Shown here: one piece after another, positions 1-4,439 of the stretch
Numbering within the stretch: position 1 is the first letter of the stretch
How the letters are laid out: each line of letters opens with the position of its first letter
Assembly: GCA_003662715.1 (NCBI GenBank)
Contig: QMYO01000170.1
Coordinates: forward strand, 1-5,007
DNA: 5,007 bases
Reading direction: 5' to 3'
Origin: Candidatus Bathyarchaeota archaeon
GTDB taxonomy: Archaea > Thermoproteota > Bathyarchaeia > Bathyarchaeales > Bathyarchaeaceae
The notes under the pieces: model-generated
The model's database searches: none
The model's input: the letters and a program-made list of their open reading frames with translations, nothing else
What the model was told of the DNA's origin: nothing
Program-made: the position numbers and the translations under genes

Positions 1-124
1 CTTCAGCCTGTATAAATTAGGTATAAGAATATGCTTTTCCCGACTCTTCCAAAATAGACCAAATTTTGATACATAATTAAATTTATTTATCAGCATCCAT
101 ACAAAATTATCTATAATAGTTGGT
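1..124. other. Upstream non-coding stretch
   Basis: No gene is supported here. One plus-strand frame is open from the window edge to a TAA at 74-76 (24 sense codons), so the end of an upstream gene cannot be excluded, but the peptide has no recognisable motif. The last 50 bases are very AT-rich. The stretch at 81-90 (atttatttat) could be a TATA element for the membrane-protein gene, with transcription starting a dozen bases before its ATG. Confidence 0.35.
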
Positions 125-820
125 ATGGGGGTTAAAGGGAAAGTGGCACTAACACTTAACACCATATTTCTATTTTCTATTGGAATAGTTTTCCCAATTT
201 TAACGTGGCTTTTAACGCCAAGAATAATGGAAGATAGATTCAGAAATTTACTAAGATATCTTATGCTAGCTATACTGGTCGTCATAATATTAGACAGCCT
301 ACTAATCTTTACTTCACAACATATAATCTACAAGACACTTATTACCTCTATCTTCGAAAGTCCATATAGAATCGTTATTTACGCAGGCTTCATCACATTC
401 TTTATTCAACTCATCCTATACGCGTGGTGGTACACTACAGCAGACCAAGACACAGTATTTCAATGCTGGCTCTGGCTCGAATACTTAGCATTACTCATGA
501 CATTCTGGTACATTCTCCCCCCAATTCTATACTTCACAGGATTCGGAATCAATATTTTGGAAATCGTATGTATCCCCATTCTACCAACAATGATACACTT
601 ACTTCTAGGAGATTGGCCACCCTCTAAAAATGTAGGTATAATCGACAAAATATTTGGAAATAAATATGTCAGAGTCTTTGCCTTCATCTTTGGAATCATA
701 AACTCAGCTACCGTCTGGTATTACATAATAATAGGAGAAGCTCCACGGACATTATTCTCAATTTGTTTAGCATCCGCCATCGGAGCACTCGGATGGCAAA
801 CAGGACAATACAAAAAATAA
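125..820 (+). CDS. Polytopic membrane protein, about seven TM segments, unknown family
   Basis: The 231-residue product is dominated by hydrophobic segments at roughly residues 8-30, 44-63, 81-103, 112-137, 142-161, 183-203 and 208-226, so it should be an integral membrane protein with short loops. Basic and polar loops lie at 33-44 (RIMEDRFRNLLR) and 163-182. Tryptophan and tyrosine cluster at 99-103 (YAWWY) and 115-129. There is no large soluble domain, no metal or nucleotide motif, and no recognisable transporter signature. The ATG at 125 is the first start codon after the in-frame TAA at 74-76. No Shine-Dalgarno sequence precedes it, which fits a leaderless or short-leader archaeal transcript. 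The gene ends in TAA, 91 bases before the kinase gene, which has its own candidate promoter, so the two need not be co-transcribed. A sensor partner for the neighbouring kinases is possible but rests only on proximity. Coding status is well supported by length and composition; function is unknown. Confidence 0.8.
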   Translation: MGVKGKVALTLNTIFLFSIGIVFPILTWLLTPRIMEDRFRNLLRYLMLAILVVIILDSLLIFTSQHIIYKTLITSIFESPYRIVIYAGFITFFIQLILYAWWYTTADQDTVFQCWLWLEYLALLMTFWYILPPILYFTGFGINILEIVCIPILPTMIHLLLGDWPPSKNVGIIDKIFGNKYVRVFAFIFGIINSATVWYYIIIGEAPRTLFSICLASAIGALGWQTGQYKK

Positions 821-863
821 AACAACCAATATTCCTAATGAAAACAAGAATGAATAATAATGA

Positions 864-898
864 GTTAAAATAAATGCGTTAAATAACCATATTTTAAC
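864..898 (+). promoter_or_regulatory. Candidate TATA box inside an inverted repeat before the first kinase gene
   Basis: An AT-rich TATA-like element (ttaaaataaa, 865-874) lies about 40 bases before the ATG at 912. It overlaps one arm of an 8-bp perfect inverted repeat: gttaaaat at 864-871 and attttaac at 891-898, with a 19-base spacer. The spacer holds a second short symmetric motif (gttaaataac, 879-888). Placement over the core promoter would suit a repressor operator, but AT-rich DNA produces such repeats by chance. A GGTG at 901-904, seven bases before the ATG, could serve as a weak ribosome binding site. Confidence 0.3.
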
Positions 899-911
899 AT
901 GGTGCATTCCT

Positions 912-1607
912 ATGATTACTGAAATCGCAGATTACCGTTTAATAAAGCTTATTGGGACAAATGGCTCCGAGGTTTGGCTGGCAAAGAAAAACGGAAAACA
1001 ATACGTAGTAAAAATACCAAAAATGAACATCCTCAAGACATTTACTAGGAAGGATATAGAGGAGTTTTTGGAGAAAGCTGAAACATGGAAGAAACTTTCC
1101 GAAAAACATGAAAACATAGTAAAAATATACGAATACGGTCTCAAACCTTTACCTTACATCGTCATGGAATACTGTGAAACAAACCTAAGAGAAATACTAA
1201 GAGAAAAAGGAAATCTAAGCATCGAAGAAACCAAAGATATCGCTGTAAAAATCTTAGAAGCTCTAAACATAGCTCATCATCACGGCGTAGTTTACCGCGA
1301 TATTAAACCTGAAAACATACTATTCCACGAAGAGAAACCTAAAATCGGAGACTGGGGAATAGCAAAAATACTATTAAGAACAACTACAAAAACAGGGTAC
1401 ACAGGAACCCCGATGTACAGCGCACCAGAACAATTAGACCCGAAGGAATATGGTGAGGTTGATTGGAGAACAGACATATGGCAAATAGGATGCCTACTAT
1501 ACGAAATGATCACAGGTGAACCTCCTTTTCAAGCAGAATACCCGGGACGACTAGCATTTAAAATATTGACCGAGGAACCAGAACCAATAACTACAGCACC
1601 TCAATAG
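912..1607 (+). CDS. Hanks-type Ser/Thr protein kinase, cut short by in-frame TAG
   Basis: This is a eukaryotic-like protein kinase that would transfer phosphate from ATP to Ser/Thr of a protein target in the cytoplasm. The 231 codons hold nearly the full catalytic core: glycine loop G15-T-N-G18-S-E-V21, ATP lysine K34 (VVK), hinge after M85 (MEYC), catalytic loop Y128-R-D130 with K132 and N135, Mg-binding D147-W-G149, activation segment T164-G-T166-P, A171-P-E173, and D188 of subdomain IX. YRD and DWG are mild variants of HRD and DFG. The key residues are intact, so the enzyme looks catalytically competent. The usual alpha-C glutamate position seems to carry K55, with E54 and E57 nearby. The frame stops at TAG 1605-1607, before subdomain XI. 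The missing helices and conserved Arg continue in the same frame after the stop. The ATG at 912 leaves only about 10 residues before the glycine loop, normal for a kinase-first protein. The second kinase in the window is probably a paralogue. Confidence 0.9.
   Translation: MITEIADYRLIKLIGTNGSEVWLAKKNGKQYVVKIPKMNILKTFTRKDIEEFLEKAETWKKLSEKHENIVKIYEYGLKPLPYIVMEYCETNLREILREKGNLSIEETKDIAVKILEALNIAHHHGVVYRDIKPENILFHEEKPKIGDWGIAKILLRTTTKTGYTGTPMYSAPEQLDPKEYGEVDWRTDIWQIGCLLYEMITGEPPFQAEYPGRLAFKILTEEPEPITTAPQ
1605..1607 (+). other. In-frame amber codon inside the kinase domain
   Basis: TAG is codon 232 of a frame that is otherwise open from 912 to the TAA at 2100-2102. Kinase homology continues straight across it: P-Q-TAG-I-K-E-I-I-L-G-C-L, then R248 as the subdomain XI arginine. 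In the second kinase the aligned stretch is P-K-W-L-N-N-I-L, so TAG sits where the paralogue has Trp (TGG at 3519-3521). One G-to-A change explains it. Possible readings are a nonsense mutation, a sequencing error, readthrough, or TAG decoded as pyrrolysine. No pylT, pylS or PYLIS-like element was found in the window. Confidence 0.9.
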
Positions 1608-2102
1608 ATAAAAGAAATAATACTAGGATGCCTAAGAAAAAGAAAAGAAGAAAGATGGCAAGGCACAGACATAATACTAGAAATGTTAAAAACGGAAAAC
1701 GTAGAAAAAACAATCGAAAGAAAAAAAGAAACAATAACGTTTAGAACTCCATCAATCTTACCGCCAATAGAAATCGTCAAAAGAACATTTAAAGGTCTTA
1801 AAAAATTTACAACTAGCGAAATCGCAGAAAAAACAAATCTACCAGAAGAAGATGTAGAAAAAATTTTAGAATTGCTCACCATAAAATCAAGTGAAAAGAA
1901 AGTATGGTACTCCGAAGATTATTGGGAAAAGTTAAAACGAACAGCAAAAACAATTTTAGAGAAAAAACCAAGTAAAGTATCAAATCTCGCATCAGCACTT
2001 GGAATAACAGAAGAAGACGCCAAAAAAATGGCAAAAGAAATTACCGAAGAGAAGACACGTGAAAAATTAAAATCAGCATTAGATAAATTAGAAGAATTTT
2101 AA
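1608..2102 (+). CDS. Kinase subdomain XI plus helix-turn-helix-rich C-terminus (continuation after TAG)
   Basis: These 164 codons are in the same frame as the upstream kinase and would be residues 233-396 of a 396-residue protein. Residues 233-259 finish the kinase C-lobe, including a leucine-rich helix and E-E-R248-W. A charged linker (260-285) follows. A winged-helix-like unit lies at about 286-341, with predicted helices at 286-297 and the core F299-T-T-S-E-I-A-E-K-T-N-L-P-E-E-D-V, then a wing around V331-W-Y-S334. A second HTH-like unit spans 353-377 (KPSKVSNLASALGITEEDAK), and a charged helix ends the protein. If TAG is a true stop, the first ATG available for this piece is at 1683 (residue 258), which has no ribosome binding site and would start inside the last kinase helix. 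Independent translation is therefore unlikely. The C-terminus could bind nucleic acid, but such winged helices also mediate protein contacts. The HTH assignment is by pattern only. Confidence 0.65.
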   Translation: MKEIILGCLRKRKEERWQGTDIILEMLKTENVEKTIERKKETITFRTPSILPPIEIVKRTFKGLKKFTTSEIAEKTNLPEEDVEKILELLTIKSSEKKVWYSEDYWEKLKRTAKTILEKKPSKVSNLASALGITEEDAKKMAKEITEEKTREKLKSALDKLEEF

Positions 2103-2109
2103 TACTAGT

Positions 2110-2312
2110 ATGTGGGGCGTTGATATATTGAAAAGGGACAAAGGCGGAAGAGTACACTTTAAGATCGTATTCTGGGGGACCTCTTTGTTGGGAAAACTTA
2201 ATTTCTTTCCGAAAAGAAATTAATAGATGACGATATAATCACAGAAAATACTGCAAGAAAAATAATAGGATTCGTAGAAGAAGCACAATGTAAAAAAGTC
2301 ATATGGATATAA
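2110..2312 (+). pseudogene. Collapsed Ras/MglA-type small GTPase gene
   Basis: An ATG at 2110, just 8 bases after the upstream stop, opens a 37-codon frame ending at TAA 2221-2223. Residues 14-29 read R-V-H-F-K-I-V-F-W-G-T-S-L-L-G-K. This is a first beta strand followed by Walker A (GxxxxGK), laid out as in MglA/Ras-like GTPases, where K-I-V-Y-Y-G-P precedes GKT. Homology stops right after GK: the expected Thr/Ser is Leu, and the switch regions and the NKxD motif are absent. Another frame is open from 2202 to TAA 2310-2312. It includes K-K-L-I-D-D-D-I-I-T-E-N and ends in V-I-W-I, plausible as the residue of a later GTPase part. The simplest reading is a gene that lost about 100 or more central codons and a frame, leaving both ends. 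The tight spacing shows it once followed the kinase in an operon. A genuine 37-residue peptide is an alternative, but unlikely. The Walker A call is fairly firm; the identity of the tail is weak. Confidence 0.5.
2198..2223. repeat. Perfect 11-bp hairpin with CCGA tetraloop
   Basis: ttaatttcttt (2198-2208) is the exact reverse complement of aaagaaattaa (2213-2223), separated by ccga. It begins one base after the GGA-AAA codons of the broken Walker A motif and contains the terminating TAA. Short palindromes are known deletion-prone sites, so it may mark the junction. It could also act as an RNA stem, but there is no T-run directly after it to support a terminator. Confidence 0.6.
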
Positions 2313-2533
2313 AAACCATCATAGAAACCTTAGCGGCAGCATTTGGCACAGATAAAAGCACTATAGTACACATATTGAGTAAATCTAGATTAATTATAGA
2401 GTTTCCGAATAAAGAGTTGTCAGAAATCGAGAAACAACTAGCTGACTTAAAATTTCAAAAAGATTCTGGTTTTATAACTCTCCTAGAATATAATAAAAAG
2501 AAACAGAACTTGAAGAAAAAAGGGCGAAAATAA
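2303..2533 (+). CDS. Small protein with SHOCT-like C-terminus
   Basis: The product is 76 residues. Residues 39-70 (ELSEIEKQLADLKFQKDSGF, then ITLLEYNKKKQNL) follow the SHOCT pattern: a short helix, then L-x-x-L-K, a G-[FL]-I-T turn, an acidic/aromatic pair and a K-K-K-x-x-L helix. SHOCT units are small oligomerisation or binding modules, usually at protein C-termini. The N-terminal part (D2-I-K-T-I-I-E-T-L-A-A-A-F-G) is an amphipathic helix of no known family. The ATG at 2303 is the first start after an in-frame TAA at 2291-2293. It overlaps the tail of the GTPase remnant by 10 bases in another frame and has no clear ribosome binding site. The N-terminal helix resembles the last helix of a small GTPase, so this frame may itself be the 3' end of that broken gene. 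The very basic end (KKKGRK) is notable. Coding is plausible; an independent function is uncertain. Confidence 0.5.
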   Translation: MDIKTIIETLAAAFGTDKSTIVHILSKSRLIIEFPNKELSEIEKQLADLKFQKDSGFITLLEYNKKKQNLKKKGRK

Positions 2534-2681
2534 TGAGAAGAATTTTCATATCGAAATTACGATTTGGTACAGAATAGGGTAAAAAGGCGGGCATTAACTG
2601 GATATGTTACATCTGAGTTAGTCTTTTCGACCGATAGCATCATATATCCTGAATTCTTAGGCATGTTTGTTCTTGGTTTTT

Positions 2682-2714
2682 GTGACTTTAACCTTATAGT
2701 GACTTTACCTTTAT
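2682..2714 (+). repeat. Tandem repeat of a 16-base motif, 17-base period
   Basis: gtgactttaaccttat (2682-2697) and gtgactttacctttat (2699-2714) share the first nine bases and differ by a shifted single-base indel. A further accttaatttt occurs at 2771-2781. The 17-base spacing is not one of the usual helical multiples, so an operator function is only a guess. Confidence 0.4.
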
Positions 2715-2727
2715 TTTAAGGCATCCT

Positions 2728-2786
2728 AAATCAAAATCGTTGAAGAATGCTTAGTTCTACAACGATATTTACCTTAATTTTGATTT
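2728..2786. repeat. Interrupted 15-bp inverted repeat
   Basis: The left arm aaatcaaaatcgttg (2728-2742) is complementary to two right-hand blocks: caacgat (2760-2766) and attttgattt (2777-2786). A 10-base insert (2767-2776) splits them, and the two blocks overlap by three bases on the left arm. The 17-base loop is 2743-2759. It could form a bulged stem in RNA, or be the scar of a small mobile element or a repressor site upstream of the kinase-WD40 promoter. Confidence 0.5.
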
Positions 2787-2795
2787 ATGAGTAAT

Positions 2796-2810
2796 CGAAA
2801 ATAAATTATA
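2796..2810 (+). promoter_or_regulatory. Candidate BRE/TATA box for the kinase-WD40 gene
   Basis: A purine-rich cgaaaa (2796-2801) followed by taaattata (2802-2810) matches the archaeal BRE-TATA layout. Transcription would begin near 2833, leaving a leader of about 25 bases that contains GGAG at 2846-2849, nine bases before the ATG at 2859. This supports 2859 as the start over the TTG at 2835 or the ATG at 2841. Confidence 0.45.
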
Positions 2811-2858
2811 GAGAATTGCTAATTACAATTTATCTTGGTTATGTTGGAGTTGGTTGTT

Positions 2859-4439
2859 ATGTTATTTGGGTTTTATAGGGGTTTGTTGGAGGAGTTTGGT
2901 TTTAGTTCCGTGGAGTTTGTTGGTGAAAGTTTAAGAAACATAGTTTTTAAGGTTTTTCACCCAAGTTACGGTGTTGTAGCCGTAAAAATACCTAAGTTTA
3001 GTGGAACGCTCGATAGGAGAATCGTAGAAAGATATAAGAGAGAAGTTGAAATATGTAAAAGATTATCTCACCCGCATATAGTAGCTGTTAGAGACTTAAT
3101 TTTACTTAGAGGAATACCCGCAATAGTCGAAGAATACTGCCCCAGCAACCTAAGAAAAATACTAAACGAAAAGGGCAAACTAGACCTAAACACTTTCCTC
3201 GAAATCTTCACAAAAATCCTAAAAGCAGTAATATACCTGCACAGCCAAGGAATCGCCCACGGAGACATAAAACCCGAAAACATACTGTTCACCGAGGACG
3301 GAGAACCAAAACTAGCAGACCTAGAAACAGCAAAAATAACTCTTGAACAAGCCTCAGCCTCAGCATTCACCATGGAATACGTGGCGCCGGAACAATTAAA
3401 CAGAAAACTAACACTAAAAACAGACATATATCAGCTTGCAGTAGTAGCATACGAAATGCTCACAGGAAAACCACACAACCCATTATCAGGAGAAAAACCA
3501 CCAAAAATAGAACCAAAATGGCTAAACAACATACTACAAACAGCACTATCAAAAAACCCAAACCAAAGACCAACAGCAAAACAAATACACAAAACAATAC
3601 AAACACAAAAAACACCCACAATCCCCATACAAACAATAACCTACCAAAAACCAACCCAACCACTACCCCCAAAACAAAAAATAACAATAAAACTGCTGAA
3701 AACACTAAAAGGCCACGAATCCGAGGTGTGTTCTGTTGCTTGGAGCCCAAACGGAAAATACCTTGCAAGCGGATCCTGGGACTTTACTGTTCGTGTATGG
3801 GATGCTGAAACAGGGAGGCTGCTGAAAACACTAAGCCACGAAGATTCGGTGTTGTCTGTTGCTTGGAACCCAGATGGACGATACCTTGCAAGCAGCTCCT
3901 ATGACACCGTTCGTGTATGGGATGTTGAAACATGGAAACTTTTGAAAACACTTAAAGGCCACGGAGACTCGGTGTTGTCTGTTGCTTGGAGCCCTGACGG
4001 ACAATACCTTGCAAGCGGAGGCGGTCTCTTTGATAGGACTGTTTGTGTTTGGGATGTTGAAACATGGAGGCTGCTGAAAACACTAAGCCACGGAGACTCG
4101 GTGTTGTCTGTTGCTTGGAGCCCTGACGGACAATACCTTGCAAGCGGATCCTGGGACAAAACTGCTCGAATATGGGACGTGAAAGCAGGAGAACTGCTGA
4201 AAACACTAAGCCACGAAAGCTGGGTGTGTTCTGTTGCTTGGAGCCCAGATGGACGATACCTTGCAAGCAGCTCCTATGACACCGTTCGTGTATGGGATGT
4301 TGAAACATGGAAACTTTTGAAAACACTAAGCCACGAAGAAAGGGTGGAATCTGTTGCTTGGAGCCCAGATGGACACTACCTTGCAAGCGGCTCCACAGAC
4401 ACTACTGTTCGTGTATGGGAGGTTTTATATTCTGTGTAA
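2859..4439 (+). CDS. Ser/Thr kinase fused to a six-blade WD40 propeller
   Basis: The 526-residue protein has a kinase domain at about 15-247, a Thr/Gln/Pro/Lys-rich linker at 248-278 and six WD40 blades at 279-526. Kinase landmarks are ATP lysine K43 (AVK), alpha-C E62, catalytic loop H134-G-D136 with K138 and N141, D154, A176-P-E178, D189 and R237. Oddities: the glycine loop (G22-E-S-L-R-N-I-V29) keeps only its first Gly, the gatekeeper position is E91, HRD is HGD (a non-RD kinase), and DFG is D154-L-E156. Catalytic Lys and both Asp remain, so weak activity or pseudokinase behaviour are both possible. Blades start near residues 279, 321, 361, 405, 446 and 486, each with the S-V-A-W-[SN]-P-[DN]-G core. 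Blades 1-5 end in V/I-W-D and the last in V-W-E. Propellers dock proteins, so this half may recruit substrates. The product lacks a signal peptide or TM segment and is probably cytoplasmic. In-frame alternative starts are TTG 2835 and ATG 2841; 2859 has the best ribosome binding site. Codon use changes sharply at the propeller. Confidence 0.9.
   Translation: MLFGFYRGLLEEFGFSSVEFVGESLRNIVFKVFHPSYGVVAVKIPKFSGTLDRRIVERYKREVEICKRLSHPHIVAVRDLILLRGIPAIVEEYCPSNLRKILNEKGKLDLNTFLEIFTKILKAVIYLHSQGIAHGDIKPENILFTEDGEPKLADLETAKITLEQASASAFTMEYVAPEQLNRKLTLKTDIYQLAVVAYEMLTGKPHNPLSGEKPPKIEPKWLNNILQTALSKNPNQRPTAKQIHKTIQTQKTPTIPIQTITYQKPTQPLPPKQKITIKLLKTLKGHESEVCSVAWSPNGKYLASGSWDFTVRVWDAETGRLLKTLSHEDSVLSVAWNPDGRYLASSSYDTVRVWDVETWKLLKTLKGHGDSVLSVAWSPDGQYLASGGGLFDRTVCVWDVETWRLLKTLSHGDSVLSVAWSPDGQYLASGSWDKTARIWDVKAGELLKTLSHESWVCSVAWSPDGRYLASSSYDTVRVWDVETWKLLKTLSHEERVESVAWSPDGHYLASGSTDTTVRVWEVLYSV
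3577..3694 (+). other. 118-base G-free stretch encoding the interdomain linker
   Basis: No G occurs on the plus strand from 3577 to 3694, and T is sparse. The encoded residues are the end of the kinase domain and the Thr/Gln/Pro/Lys-rich linker (roughly 241-278). The messenger should be almost unstructured here. It is the extreme of an A/C bias that begins around 3440. It creates long spurious frames on both strands. Confidence 0.85.
3693..4436 (+). repeat. Six tandem WD40-blade coding repeats (120-132 bp)
   Basis: Units start at about 3693, 3819, 3939, 4071, 4194 and 4314. Identity at DNA level is very high. Bases 3869-3952 and 4244-4327 are identical over 84 bp, at an offset of 375, exactly three units (blade 2 into 3, and blade 5 into 6). 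Bases 3958-4019 and 4087-4148 are identical over 62 bp (blades 3 and 4). Blades 2, 4, 5 and 6 have L-S-H where blades 1 and 3 have L-K-G-H, so blade lengths differ by one residue there. Blade 3 has a longer loop (GGGLFDR). The pattern points to recent duplication or gene conversion. Confidence 0.9.

Larger units (their letters stand above)
2534..2858. other. Intergenic region before the kinase-WD40 gene
   Basis: No gene is supported. One plus-strand frame stays open for 60 codons (2537-2716) but has no ATG before 2663 and no recognisable motif. On the minus strand a 35-codon frame starts at 2664, also without homology. The region holds a 17-base-period direct repeat (2682-2714), a long inverted repeat (2728-2786) and a candidate promoter (2796-2810). 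No tRNA or box C/D RNA pattern was seen. Confidence 0.5.

Noticed and set aside
3..74. Minus-strand 23-codon frame with F-G-R-V-G-K-S resembling a P-loop
   Set aside because: The spacing does not match GxxxxGK[ST], the peptide is too short, and there is no ribosome binding site.
2537..2719. 60-codon open plus-strand frame between the SHOCT-like gene and the promoter
   Set aside because: It has no usable early start codon and no recognisable motif, and it contains the direct repeats. An open length of 60 codons is not convincing alone.
3460..3808. Overlapping plus and minus frames (96 and 102 codons) over the linker
   Set aside because: They arise because the A/C-rich, G-free sequence lacks stop codons. 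The plus frame is almost only Thr/Asn/Lys/Pro until it enters the repeats.
3899..4386. Two long minus-strand frames over the WD40 repeats, with repeating S-L-R-G-L-V-F-S and S-K-Q-Q units
   Set aside because: They are mirror images of the WD40 repeats; their periodicity is inherited from the plus-strand gene.
3693..4436. CRISPR-like regular repeats
   Set aside because: The units are 120-132 bp, in frame, without unique spacers, and encode WD40 blades.
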